Shown: positions 11,174-21,726 of the stretch, piece after piece
How the letters are laid out: every line of letters begins with the position of its first letter
Numbering within the stretch: the stretch's first letter is position 1
Origin: Talaromyces rugulosus
Taxonomy: Eukaryota > Ascomycota > Eurotiomycetes > Eurotiales > Trichocomaceae
Length of the DNA stretch: 64,000 nt
Reading direction: 5' to 3'
NCBI RefSeq assembly: GCF_013368755.1
Contig: NC_049561.1
Location: 5,828,001 to 5,892,000, forward strand
Translations under genes and position numbers: made by a program
The notes under the pieces: model-generated
What the model saw: only the letters and a program-made list of their open reading frames with translations
What the model was told of the DNA's origin: nothing
The model's database searches: none

Positions 11174-11228
11174 GTAAATATCCCCGCGACTAATGCAAAC
11201 TCATCCGATCACTAATCCCATCTTTCAG
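11174..11228 (+). other. Candidate 5' UTR intron
   Basis: A GTAAAT donor at 11174 is followed 55 bp later by an ACTAATC branch-like site and a pyrimidine-rich TCTTTCAG acceptor at 11228, 40 bp before the ATG at 11269. The geometry matches the coding introns of this window. Confidence 0.4.
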
Positions 11229-11268
11229 GCACCATACTCCTCAGCTGCTCATCTAAACATTGCCGGTT

Positions 11269-12798
11269 ATGTCTCAGGACTCGGACTCTCGCTCACAGGC
11301 CTCTTTGGCTCCTGCTGCAGAGATCATAGTTCCGAGCACGCCACCACGCCGATCCATTCTTTCGGCATCCCCAGATCTAAAGCCAGTGCGCGATACCAAC
11401 GATAACAACAAACATGCCGGGTTCTGCTCACCGCAGCCTGCATCCTCGTCTGAAATGACTCCACCGCCCTCGTCTCAAGTGCATGCTCCTCTGCGCCGCC
11501 GATCGCACACCAGATCCAGATCAGATTCTGGCTCCCATGTGGTCATCCCGGCTTCTCCTCCTAGTGGATCTCTAGAAAAATCACTCTATGCTGCTTATGG
11601 CGCTGCGGAGAATTTGCCCACAGCTGAAGAGATCGATGCTGCAGGTGATCTCCAGCTTCGGACGATAGCCAAGGACCTCTTGGGCGTAGCGCAAGAGGCT
11701 CGCATGTCGGCTCTGCACTTCAAGCTACAGAACAGTCTTCTTTCCTTCACAAGCAACGAAGCCATTAAAAAAGCAGAAGTTGAACACCAATTGGCTCGAA
11801 GAGAGGTCGAGATTCTTCAGAGTGCAGAGTACCAGAGCCGCCGTGGCATGTCCAGTTCTCGGACACCTCGGCTGTCCCCAAGTCCACAGCTAAACGCTTC
11901 TTTGAAAAGAATTGAAGAACTGGAGCGAACCAACGCCAAATTAGAGGAGAGACTCTTGAATGCGAAGAAGCTCATTAAAGAAAAGATGGAGGAAGGAGAC
12001 TTCAAAAACGAGTCACTTAAGGACGAAAATGGGCGTTTGAAGAAGCGTATTAGAGATAACCGCGAGCATCTGACTCGCCTCCTCGACACAGGCTCATTGT
12101 CTCCCAGCACTCGTTCTGAATTCCAAACCCCACAAAGAAAGTCCTCGGCCAGATTCCCAGACAGTGCACGTACACAAGCGAGCAACCGTGGTGGCAATCA
12201 CGATGCCTTTGCTACTCTTCTGGCTGCCGATCGTGTGTTACATGGAGATTCTACAACCCTGTCACCCGCAAAATCTCGCCAGCCGAGGCATAATCATGGA
12301 GTCTCACACGTACGGGGGGCTCATTCTATGTCTTCTTTTCCAACGACCCCACGGCATTCTTCTACCGTTGATGATACACAATACATAACTCCTGGGAGCC
12401 GACCTAGAGAGAGACCTGTCGAGCATACCCCTGATCAAAGACAGACCCGAGGACAAGGAAGCCGCTACGATCGTGATAGCACAATTTCCGCCTCTGATGC
12501 GGAAGAAGTCGTTACAGATGAAGACCTCCCAGCTTCTCAGGCTAGCTCCCTTGCCACCAGTATGCTCCGCCGTCAACCCGAGGCCAACCAAAAAGAGCAA
12601 CCCCCAGCACACAACCTCAACAAGGCCAACACACTATTCCAGACAAAGCTTTTTGGCCAAGTGAGAAAGGCAGGAGTTGAGCGGCCAGATGCAGCTTCAC
12701 AGAAACGCAAAAGATCATTTGAAGAACTAGGCCCGGCGTTGAAAAAACCCAAGGATGTCGGCCTCGGTATTGATTCGTGGAAGGTGTCATCAGCATGA
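11269..12798 (+). CDS. Unrecognised coiled-coil, Ser/Pro-rich protein
   Basis: A single frame of 509 residues begins at the ATG at 11269 (MSQDSDSRSQASLAP). I do not recognise the family. Residues 1-100 are Ser/Pro-rich and basic (RRRSHTRSRSDSGS). A helical block at about 115-185 contains ARMSALHFKLQNSLLSF. Residues about 215-280 form a clear coiled coil (LKRIEELERTNAKLEERLL followed by KKLIKEKMEEG). Residues 290-440 are low complexity with several S/T-P sites. The C-terminal stretch has a basic KRKRSFEE segment (possible nuclear signal) and ends in GLGIDSWKVSSA. The coiled coil, S/T-P sites and nuclear-type signal would fit a nuclear or cytoskeletal adaptor, but that is only a guess. Confidence 0.8.
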   Translation: MSQDSDSRSQASLAPAAEIIVPSTPPRRSILSASPDLKPVRDTNDNNKHAGFCSPQPASSSEMTPPPSSQVHAPLRRRSHTRSRSDSGSHVVIPASPPSGSLEKSLYAAYGAAENLPTAEEIDAAGDLQLRTIAKDLLGVAQEARMSALHFKLQNSLLSFTSNEAIKKAEVEHQLARREVEILQSAEYQSRRGMSSSRTPRLSPSPQLNASLKRIEELERTNAKLEERLLNAKKLIKEKMEEGDFKNESLKDENGRLKKRIRDNREHLTRLLDTGSLSPSTRSEFQTPQRKSSARFPDSARTQASNRGGNHDAFATLLAADRVLHGDSTTLSPAKSRQPRHNHGVSHVRGAHSMSSFPTTPRHSSTVDDTQYITPGSRPRERPVEHTPDQRQTRGQGSRYDRDSTISASDAEEVVTDEDLPASQASSLATSMLRRQPEANQKEQPPAHNLNKANTLFQTKLFGQVRKAGVERPDAASQKRKRSFEELGPALKKPKDVGLGIDSWKVSSA

Positions 12799-13535
12799 TT
12801 CGATACTGTCTTCATTTCCAGTTTACCCTGGATTTGCATCTCTTTTCTCAGAGGTGATCTTCTTTAATGCAAATACTTACGACTCACGATGATGAACATA
12901 ATTAGCGGCAAGACTCGAGACGGTCTAGGGTTTGGAAGGAACAAGGGGGTTTGTGAATTTTTTTCTATTCAAGTTGAAGCTTGTGTTTTATTGCTTGGTT
13001 TTCTGTCAGGAGTTTCGGTTTTTTTTTTTTTCACGCAAATTTGTCCAGCACGTCATGTAGAAAGCGTTCGGCTCAACTTGGATTTGTATTTAAAAGCATG
13101 TTACATAGTGGTTTTATGCCGATTCATAGCAGTACCTGCTATCATACCTAGTTAGTGACTATGATCAATATATTATTACCGTCGAATGCCCTTTTTCTGT
13201 AAACTTGTAGCGAAGAAGTCATAAGAATATTGAATAATTTCGCTTGGTTTTTCGGGTCTTCAAAATACCATACAAAGGCATCGATTACGGTATTATTACC
13301 ATAGTGACGAACCGTTCCGGATATGGAATAGCGTGCTTAGGGCTCGTTAAGCGAGGACTGGGTGCGCTTCGACGCTTGTCAGTGGGCGGCCGAGTGCGGC
13401 TTGGCACGGTTGGCTCGCCCACACCAAAAAAAGTTCCACCCAATATTGAAGGAGAAGCCTTCTGCGTCCGTCTTTGACCAGCATCACTCCGACGACCACA
13501 CGACAACTTGCGAGACTTGATCTCCGTCCGGCACA
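12799..13535. promoter_or_regulatory. 3' region of coiled-coil gene and promoter of rpl13
   Basis: The first part is a 3' untranslated stretch, with a T-run at 13019-13032. The part from about 13300 to 13535 is more GC-rich and leads into the ribosomal protein gene. No tRNA, snoRNA or open frame is convincing. Confidence 0.4.
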
Positions 13536-14640
13536 ATGGTATGTTCATACTCTACATTGAAGAAAGACGTTTTCTTGGATACTGGGAAACGGGTCACTAA
13601 CTAGTTTTTTCAATAGGCGATCAAGCACAACAACGTTATCCCCAACACCCGTGAGTTCCTCAACCCCGGCCCCCTTCGCCACGATGCATCGATGGATATC
13701 TGTATTTCCAGAAAGAAAGAGATGGATTGGAAGAAGATAGTAGCAGGAAATGAACTGGGAATTAGGATGGAGAAGAAAAAGAAGAAGAAAAAAAAAACTT
13801 GATTCTGACGGATATCGTGATGATTAGACTTCCACAAGGACTGGCAACGTCGTGTCCGCGTGCATTTCGACCAGGTACGCATCCAACTGAAAATCCTACA
13901 AGGGTCCTTCCTGTGACGACGACTTTGGAGGGACTTTTTATGAAAAAAAAAAGGACTGAAGAAGCTAACATTGAACGTTTGATAGCCCGGCCGCAAGCAC
14001 CGTCGTCGTGAAGCTCGTCTGGCCAAGGCTGCTGCTGTCGCTCCTCGCCCCGTCGACAAGCTGCGCCCCGTTGTGCAATGCCCTACCATTAAGTACAACC
14101 GTCGTGCCAGGGCTGGCCGCGGTTTCACTCTCCAGGAGCTCAAGGTATATACTTTTTTTTCACTCTTTTCGAATAGTGAAACAAAAACTAACAACTATTC
14201 AGGAGGCTGGCATCGCCCGCAAGCTCGCTCCCACCATCGGCATCTCCGTCGACCACCGCCGCAAGAACATCTCCCAGGAATCCCTTGCCGCCAATGTCGC
14301 CCGTCTCCAGGAGTACAAGAACCGCCTGATCCTGTTCCCCCGCAAGAGCGGCCAATTCAAGAAGCTCGACGCGTCTGCCGACGACGTTGCCGCTGCCAAG
14401 AAGGCTTTCGCCGCCGAGGGCAAGGTTGAAGGATACGTCACCAAGGCCTCGACTGTCGTCCCCATCAAGAACACTACTGCCGCCCAGGCCGTCACTGAGA
14501 TCAGCCGCTCCGATCTTCCCGAGGGCGACAAGTCTGCTTTCCGCAGACTGCGTGAGGCCCGCAGCGAGGCCCGCTACTTGGGTGCTCGTGAGAAGAGAGC
14601 CAAGGTCAAGGCTGAGGAGGCCGAGGCTGCTAAGAAATAG
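13536..14640 (+). CDS. rpl13: 60S ribosomal protein L13 (eL13)
   Basis: Five exons, 13536-13538, 13617-13650, 13828-13874, 13986-14144 and 14203-14640, give 226 residues. The first exon is just the ATG. The second begins [11 protein letters not shown] and splices to [16 protein letters not shown], then [14 protein letters not shown]. These are the conserved opening blocks of eL13, followed by [20 protein letters not shown] and [16 protein letters not shown]. The length is close to yeast Rpl13 (199) and animal eL13 (211) with a somewhat longer Ala/Lys-rich tail. Role: structural component of the large cytosolic ribosomal subunit. Intron 2 (177 nt) contains a purine-only stretch near its middle. 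I looked for a C/D-box snoRNA in the introns and found none. Confidence 0.97.
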
Positions 14641-15256
14641 ATATCAACTTCTTTCTCTTTCCAACATGCAATATGATAATGATATCCTCCTTCCAAAAAA
14701 AGAAAAAAGAAAAATTAACTCCTCATTTATCTCCTATGTGTGTTCTTTTATCATGTGTCCGGTTGTCACTTGATTCTAAAAAGAAAAAAACTGCATGACC
14801 CTTTTTTTGTCTCCATCGAGAGGTCCTCGGTCAAAGCGGTTGAAGTTTCTACTTGGGGTGCCTGGGTAAAATGGTACAAATTATGTTGTCTGGGTGCGGC
14901 GTGATCTCCTCTGGTCTTATGTGTTTTGCACTTAGGACTTCTTTTTATGTCATATTCAAAAATAAAGTTCCTTTTTTTTTAATCATCCTTTATTTGCTCC
15001 AGGGCTAGGAGTGTGAGTAGGTATTTAGGAGAAGGAATGAAAGAGAGAGAGGCGTGTGATACCGTTGACACTTGGTTTAGATTGTAGCAAGTGCAATCGC
15101 AACAAAAGATTAGACAAGTTTCAATTGATATTTGCAGTAGGGTAAACATCATATGGCATGATGATATTAAATTGACCTCCCAGTCATTCGATCTGGGATA
15201 AGCAAAACTTTGTACAACAATGAACTTCAAATGCTATAATTCTCTAGTATTCCACG
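14641..15256. other. Convergent 3' region, rpl13 / unrecognised minus-strand gene
   Basis: T- and A-rich runs (near 14695-14720 and 14970-14985) mark likely 3' untranslated regions of both genes. No further gene is seen. Confidence 0.4.
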
Positions 15257-17302
15257 CTATGTATCATCTCCCCTTGCTAAAGAATTAAACCCAAAAAACA
15301 CATCAATAACCCCTTCTGTCGCTTTCACAATAGCTTCTATTTGCCGACTATCCCTATTCTCCGAGTCTGATGCACCAGCCCTAAGCAAATTGTGAAACAG
15401 CTGCTTTATATCTCGCTCTGCTTTGTTTCTTTTGCCCTGAACCAGGTCTGGCGCAAATACGCTAATATCTGGTTTTAACTGCGCTTCACCGGTCCAGTGG
15501 TTCAGGTCCAGTGGGCAGGAGAGCAAGATTTTTTTAGAGTCTTGCTTCTTTTTTGGGTCGTACGCAAAAAGCATTGATGATCGTTGGAGATGAGGGACGA
15601 GAGATCGTAGAGTGGATTTGTTGTTTATGGGCTCCTCGGAGAGCGACAATTTAGTATTGCCCTCAACAGTCTTCTTACCTTGGGTGAGCATTTCGGATTT
15701 TTCGCGTAGTGCTGACCACATGCGTGCCCGGCAGACAGATGTTTCCCAGAACTGGCCAACTCCTGCGCAAAGACCGGAAATGTCTAGTTTAAGCAAAGGG
15801 CTGGCTAGTCGAGACTTGATCCACGCTTGAAGACCAGGGGGGATTTTGTTGGGCTGTGTCGAGCCAGAAGTCTTCTTCACCAAAGATATGGACAGGATAC
15901 GCTCTGACTGTAATTCTGTCGTAAAAGTTAAAGGTATCGAATATAAATGCTGAGGAAATGGCGCCGGTGCTGAAATGATAATCTCGTGAATCTCGGTAAC
16001 GGCAGACGCCGAGTCGGTAGAAGGGACAGAGAGTTTGGAGGCGTATGTCAAGTTTAGGGGCGCGAATATCGTTAAATAGCGCTTGGATTCGTCGGTTTTC
16101 TCAAGAGCAAAGGAGTTCTTTGGTTCGGGAGATGTGGTGTCTTTTTTTGTAGGTACACTTTTCTTGGAGAAGGGGAGGAGTGATGATATTAGAGCTGAAA
16201 ATGGAGGTGTTTCCGGTGCCAGTAACCGTGAAAGGGGATCATATGTCGTATCATTTGAGCTAAGAATTGAGCTATACTTTTTGTAAGCAGCTTGAAATAA
16301 CCAGACTATGAATAGTGGTGAGACTTACATGAGATTCGTAACAGCATCTTGGCCAAGTTGTGACTCGCCAGTCCCTTGTTTGGCTTGCAGCGCCCATTTC
16401 TCCAATTGGGCAACGTCTGCTTTGAGTTTATCAAGTTGTGCTTCTAACTCACTCTTCACAGTCTCCTTTTTCCTGACGGCTTCAGGGACCTTGCGGTCTT
16501 CGGAGGCGCGGTCTGGCACAGCCAGATCTATAGCTTCACCAAGACCGCTCGGTCCCAATGGAGCTTTTCGTCGCCCTCGTCCAGCGCTGGGACTACTTAA
16601 AACATCTCGTCCTGCTCTTTCCGGCCTTTGTTCCAGGCCTAGTTGGGTCGGTGTTGGCGGTAATTCAGGCTCCTCGTAATCGTCTGGCAAAGGCAACGGG
16701 CCGAGAAGTCCCGAGTGCTCCAGCTCTCGAGTCGCGCTGTCCAACTCAGAAGCCAACTGCTCATCAGGATCAGGGTGCTTCTTGCTCGGCGTAGTAAGCA
16801 CGTTATCCCTCGATTGTTGACGAGTCTTCACAGGACTACTACTGCTCTCCACCACTGGCGTTCCCGTTGCTGCTCTTGATATTCTGCGCGGAGGCACCGC
16901 GAAAGCTTGAATTGCGCCAGATCCCCGGCGTGGAGATATCCCCGAAAATAGATTCAGCGCATTTTTCTGAGCGGATCCTCCTCCAATTGCGCGCTCAAAG
17001 CCTCCTGTCAGAGACGGCCTGATGGCCTTTTTATCGCGTAATCCAAATCCGCTTTCGCGCCGGGTTGGGCTTCGAATTGGAGATTTAATTGGAGATCGGC
17101 TGAGGACATGCGACAACACTTCGGGGTTCGATCGAGCGAGACTCGATCTCGTGGGGGACTGGAACGATTGGCGATAGGAAATCGAAGGCCGCGAACTCTG
17201 GTTGTTGTTTACCGCCGGCGAAGAAGCAGAGGTCGCGTCGTCAACGGGGACTGCCGAAGATGAATCCCCGGTCTTGCGTCTCTTTGCGGGGAAATCGGCC
17301 AT
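15257..17302 (-). CDS. Unrecognised nuclear-type protein with CDK motifs and coiled coil
   Basis: Exons 16329-17302 and 15257-16271 (intron 16272-16328) give 662 residues from the ATG at 17300-17302. Residues 1-180 are Ser/Pro-rich with seven S/T-P-x-K/R sites (Ser49, 70, 74, 78, 123, 156, Thr171) and an early KRRK. A conserved-looking PPTPTQLGLEQ lies near 220. A heptad segment, KSELEAQLDKLKADVAQLE, spans about 290-315. The rest alternates strands and helices, with YSIPLTFTTEL and WIKSRLASPLLKLDI. A disordered CDK-rich N-terminus, coiled coil and compact C-terminal domain is the layout of inner-kinetochore proteins such as the CENP-O/P or CENP-Q/U groups. I cannot assign it to any of them. 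Its start lies 187 bp from the divergent oxidoreductase-like gene. Confidence 0.8.
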
Positions 17303-17489
17303 TGTTGTTTTGTTAAAAGGAAAAATTAAGTCGTTATAAAACATGCGCTGCAAAAAGCGCTACATGCCTTTTGGTGTTGCGATCTCTGTTCTCTGTTTCA
17401 AACGTAGCTCCCCTCATGTCACTTTTCGATTGTCGCGTCGCGGCCGCAAAGCCGAGTGTTTGCAGTGTTTGCACCAATGACATAACCGC

Positions 17490-18374
17490 ATGTCCCCCTC
17501 CCGATGTTGTCTTTCCCGGTTGATTCCTTTTTCTCCGACTTGTCAAGCCATGCAGCGCTGTATTCGTGCACAAAGAGGCTGCGCACCATTGCGGCGGCCT
17601 TGTGCATGTTGCAGATCACAATTTTCTCTCTCGTCTAGACCGAATCTACGACAATCAATCCCAAAGACAGCCGTCCTCGACCTCCCTCCTCCGCGATGCT
17701 TCAGTAATAATACCTTGCGCCGTGACGAAGCAAAAACAGAGTCGCACAGCAGGGCCACCGATTCACAAGCACATCCACTGTCGGGTTATTACTATGACCT
17801 TTTATACAACAGCTCTTATCCGCACCGGCCGGCGGTTCGCGCCGTCGAGAGACCAAAGGAGGAGGAGCACCAACAAGAAAAAGAGCCATCCAAAGATGAG
17901 AAAATGTCGATAGTGTTTGGTACGCGACTCGCCGGTCCAGGCTACCAGTCAACACGATACAATCCCGAAACCATGCCGCCCGAGTCAACCTGGAAGACTA
18001 TCAACGGGGTACCCATCCCGCCGCGCCCGTCGGAGCCCGATAATTGCTGCATGAGCGGTTGCGTGCACTGTGTCTGGGACGATTATCGGGATGATCTCGA
18101 GGACTGGGCTTCGCGAGTACAAACAGCAAGGGCCAAGATTTCCCACGCAGCAACAAGTGATACTCCGCAGTCGGATATGCGTCAGTCCCCCAGGAAAGAA
18201 GTTGCCAGTGCCAGTGTGAGCATGGATGATGATGGCGGAGGCAGTGAGAGTAATTGGGAGCTGCCGTCGTCGCCAGATGGAGATGAACTGTTTGCGGGGA
18301 TTCCTGTGGGTATCAAGGAATTCATGAGGACTGAAAAGAAGCTTCGAGAGAAGAAGCAGCAGGAGGGAGGTTGA
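17490..18374 (+). CDS. Oxidoreductase-like domain protein (OXLD1-type, probably mitochondrial)
   Basis: One exon of 294 residues. The signature is GVPIPPRPSEPDNCCMSGC followed by VHCVWDDYRDDLEDW, the cysteine-rich oxidoreductase-like domain (Pfam Oxidored-like) shared with human OXLD1 and a yeast mitochondrial protein. The conserved cysteine pair and CxxC stand out. The N-terminus is rich in Arg, Ser and Cys, as in an import signal. A second in-frame ATG at 17550 (MQRCIRAQRG) is an equally plausible start, giving 274 residues. The tail is acidic, then Lys/Glu-rich. No catalytic activity has been proven for the family to my knowledge. Confidence 0.82.
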   Translation: MSPSRCCLSRLIPFSPTCQAMQRCIRAQRGCAPLRRPCACCRSQFSLSSRPNLRQSIPKTAVLDLPPPRCFSNNTLRRDEAKTESHSRATDSQAHPLSGYYYDLLYNSSYPHRPAVRAVERPKEEEHQQEKEPSKDEKMSIVFGTRLAGPGYQSTRYNPETMPPESTWKTINGVPIPPRPSEPDNCCMSGCVHCVWDDYRDDLEDWASRVQTARAKISHAATSDTPQSDMRQSPRKEVASASVSMDDDGGGSESNWELPSSPDGDELFAGIPVGIKEFMRTEKKLREKKQQEGG

Positions 18375-18573
18375 CCTCTGAAAATACACATTTATTCGAC
18401 ACTTTGTATATAAATTTGCACGCTATTCAGCATAGCGGCTAGACATAGATTCCCATATGACGTTAGATATCATTATGATTTGTGATAAATATCCAAAAAT
18501 TCTAGCATTGAAGATACATCGCCATCAATAGACTTAGTCTCCATCCTTGTCAGGCATATAAATCGATCCTCGA

Positions 18574-20926
18574 TCATGAAGCCGTGCGTAATGAATCTGT
18601 CACGGCATTGTTCACGAGCTCTTTAAGTCTAGCTTTGCGAGCTTCGGATAGGGTATCGGGCTAGATTAATTTAGCAATGTTCCTAGGTTAGTTTCAAATT
18701 GGTGAACTTACGTTGTTATCCAGTAATTCCTTGATCATGACCACCAGATTCTCACGATCCTTGGTCTTTTGAATACTGGCATTGTCTGTCCCCGAGATAT
18801 CCCCTTCGAGCGTCTCTTCCACTAATTGGTAGACATCGGTATTGTAGAGACGATCCGCAACAGCCAGCGATCCTTTGGTATGAGACGCCATTAAAGCCAG
18901 AGCAAACCAGCCTTCGCTGCGCACCACAGGCCATTCTGTCTGAGTAACCATGGCGTCGACAGGGCGCGCAACATCTTCATGGAGATCAAATAACCGGTCA
19001 AATAGATCCGTGACTTCTTCACTGCTGCCATCCTCCCTAGAGCGAGCTCCAAGAGTCCGGCAAATAGAGGCCACTATGCGGCCAATTTCTGTTTTTATTG
19101 GTGTACTATCGGTCCTACCAAGAAGGGACAACAGAAGTGATAGATAGGTGCGCAAGTGCGCAGGCGAATCCGGGTCGGGCGACAGAGGCGCAAGAAGTCG
19201 ACCGATGTTCTCAACAGATGAGTTTATAACCAAACGGATGAGGCTTACAGCGGCAAGCTGTACCTGAGGAATCGTGTCAGATGTCCATAGGTGTGACACG
19301 GTGGGGATGATGTCGGCTTCCCCCAATTTCCCACGGTTTTCTTCTAAAATTGCCAGGTTCTTCAAGAAGCCAAGGGCCGCGTGCAGTACACTCCCCCGTG
19401 CATTATTATTCTGCTTCAGCATGGCTATTAAAGATCGGTGAATATCCAGTTCACTTATCATTAACCTGCACACTTCATCCGATCTTGCCAAATTCCCAAG
19501 AATGACACATGCACATATTTGCAATTGGTCTTCCGGCTCGGCCATCCATGATTTGAGACTGTTGAATAGGGATGACCCTACAGGATAGACCTCTGCGAAT
19601 TCCGAAACAGCGGATACATTGGAAATGGTTTGATTTAGTTTCAGCTGCGTCTGAGCAAGAAGCTTGACGTCTTCACTCGACGACTCATCCACATCATTGA
19701 TATCGTATGAATGACGGAGAACAGACAGCAATTTCTCGACCAGCCCGTGTTGAACGCATGCATTCTGAAAGCGTTCATTTTGTAGGTATCTAGACAGGCA
19801 CTCCACTAGACAGGCAAACTGTGCAAAGGTGGTGTCTTTGTTTACAGCCAAGTCCATGATGAGGATGATGGTACCATCGGGAGAGTTGGCAATTCCATCC
19901 TCTAAAAAAGAGTCAGTGTTATCCTAAGGAGGTCTTGTAGGGAGGAATAGACCTTTTTCTGCGGTTATTGAGACAAGTTCATATGCAAAGTTGAGTAGGG
20001 CATTTCCTTCAATGGCTCCGTCGGAAATCAACTTGAGCAGAATATATCCAAGCCGGTTTGCTGCTACTTGACTCTGAGCCGGTTCTAACTTTCGTTAATA
20101 AACACACGCCCACACACACATAGAGAAAAGGGTTTTTGCAGCTTACCAAAATCCATACAGATATTGTAGATGACAGGAATGACGACGTGTACCAAACCCG
20201 GATTGAGAATCAACCGAATTATAGGCAGGGTGCTGTTCTTCGATACAACAATCTCCCGGTTTTCATCTATTGTTTTAGTTTAGTTCATCTGTCCAATATA
20301 ATAGGTCCAAACAAGAAAGTCTTACCGGTATCAGCGCAGGAATTTCCGATTAGTCTCAGAGAATGAAACAAAACTTGTTCCTCTACTTCCTCCGGTGTTG
20401 CAACCAGTTGCAGAAAAAACTCTAGAACTCCTGACTGTCCGAAAGCTGATCTCCATGACGCTACGCCGAGTTAGCAAGAAGCCTCTTGCAATGGTAAAAC
20501 TCATGGATATGCCTCACGCTCTCGGCTGCCATTTGCCAGGGCTTCCACCGCTCTGGGCATATATTTGGATCTACTCCGCCACAACTTGTCGAGAATAGAA
20601 GGAACGTCTCCCAGAAGCTGGGGGCTACGCTGTCCAGAGTCAGCAGTTTCGAGAGAGTCGCGTAGTTTCTGGAGATCGAAGCTCTCTGCATCGCTCGCAT
20701 GGTCGAGGACCTCTTGCAAAGCACGAAACATTTGGTCTTCTTCTTCGGGCGTGATTTCCTCTCGTTTCTCTGTGGAAGTAGCTGAAGCAGGACCTCCTTC
20801 GAGGGCTGAGAGGATTGAGTCCGCAGAAGGTAGATCGAGCTTCTCAACTGTAATATCTGCACTGGCACCCCCAAGGGCACCCGAGACAGGCTCGGGGCTC
20901 CCATCTTTATACTCGTGAGAAGCCAT
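18574..20926 (-). CDS. Armadillo-repeat protein, SmgGDS (Rap1GDS1)-like
   Basis: Six exons (20518-20926, 20326-20460, 20147-20266, 19953-20084, 18712-19901, 18574-18660) give 690 residues. The start is MASHEYKDGSPEP at 20924-20926. Splicing gives WRSAFGQSGVLEFFLQLVA, then LRLIGNSCADTDENR and long runs of armadillo-like helices such as LAAVSLIRLVINSSVENIGR. The Asn-containing helix NSCADxDENR is characteristic of SmgGDS-type guanine exchange/chaperone proteins for small GTPases. In filamentous fungi these are usually annotated simply as GTP-binding proteins. Inferred role: binding prenylated Rho/Ras GTPases in the cytosol. Intron 4 has an unusual GTCTAT donor, but the frame and protein continuity support it. 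Confidence 0.78.
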
Positions 20927-21726
20927 ATTGACTGATGGCAATATCCAAGGGTTGGATGCCTAATAATGGTTGTATCGGTGCTCTTCGTAGAGGCAGCATT
21001 CGACTCAAGGACCACAGTGGCTTAATTAAATGAAGTCACGCATCTCACTTGAGCGACAATTCCTAGTTAGCAAGTCGCCAATATTGGCGAAGGAGGATTC
21101 AAGCTCCTCGGTGGCAGCCTGTAAACCCCACTTGGCTTAGGTGCCTGCCCTGTTGTGGCCTGAGAGAGCACGCGAGCTAGATCTTGTCTAGTATAAACTC
21201 GAGCTGTCGATTTGTCGCGGTGATATAGACAGGAGTGTTGCCTGTGGCTATGGATCAGCCACTGCAAGCGATTTGAGGGTGAGGTTGTTGGAGTGAATAC
21301 AATTGGTGGGGATGGTGACTCGGAGACGAGCTTAGCGGCCTGTCTGAAATATATACTTTGGTATGTACATGACACCTCCTGTGCTCAATATCGTGAAGAC
21401 ATTGGCCCTGAGCAGTACGAAAATATCAAAAGTCGAGGAATATATATTAGACCAAGTAAAATAAAACATGACTACAACCATAAGAGAAATTGGCATGTCG
21501 AAATATGCACCAGGAGGTTCAATAATAATAATAAGGTGGAGCGGCGGCTACTGAGCCAGGAGACTTCCGCGGCGCGAAGCTGTCTGTCCGTCTGTCTGGC
21601 CTTTCAGACTCTGGCGCTGCACGACACCTTGCGCAACAGCGTTCCTGAAACTGCGCTTCGTTGATTTTTAGTCTGCACGTTCCAAGAATACCTATCTCAG
21701 TCGTTTTCGAAAACAAAAAAGCAACC
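20927..21726. promoter_or_regulatory. Divergent promoter region, SmgGDS-like / dpm3
   Basis: This 800-bp gap carries a 16-bp perfect palindrome with inverted CCAAT boxes at 21075-21090, followed at once by a small stem-loop at 21093-21109. An (AAT)4 run lies at 21521-21532. No gene is convincing. Confidence 0.5.
21075..21090. promoter_or_regulatory. Perfect 16-bp palindrome with inverted CCAAT boxes
   Basis: TCGCCAATATTGGCGA is its own reverse complement. It contains CCAAT on the plus strand overlapping head-on with CCAAT on the minus strand (ATTGG). CCAAT is the site of the fungal HapB/C/E complex. The site sits 149 bp upstream of the SmgGDS-like start codon. Confidence 0.5.

Larger units (their letters stand above)
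9526..11268. promoter_or_regulatory. Long divergent intergenic region, LRR protein / coiled-coil protein
   Basis: These 1.74 kb hold no convincing gene. On the plus-strand side there are three CACGTG motifs (10643-10648, 10743-10748, 10997-11002), two of them within longer perfect palindromes. A pyrimidine-rich tract (about 10850-10970) looks like a transcription start region. A candidate leader intron lies at 11174-11228. Short open frames in 10412-11115 have no recognisable protein character. Confidence 0.5.

Noticed and set aside
13651..13985. Possible intron-encoded C/D-box snoRNA in rpl13
   Set aside because: TGATGA appears only at the intron 2 end next to the acceptor, with no paired D box in the right place.
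13610..14194. 194-codon minus-strand frame across rpl13
   Set aside because: It runs through rpl13 exons and introns and includes translated purine-tract artefacts (Phe runs); no independent support.
21093..21109. tRNA-like T-arm (GAGGA-TTCAAGC-TCCTC)
   Set aside because: Stem and TTCAAGC loop fit a T-arm, but no matching acceptor strand (TGCCACC would be needed), D-arm or anticodon arm exists upstream at the right distance.
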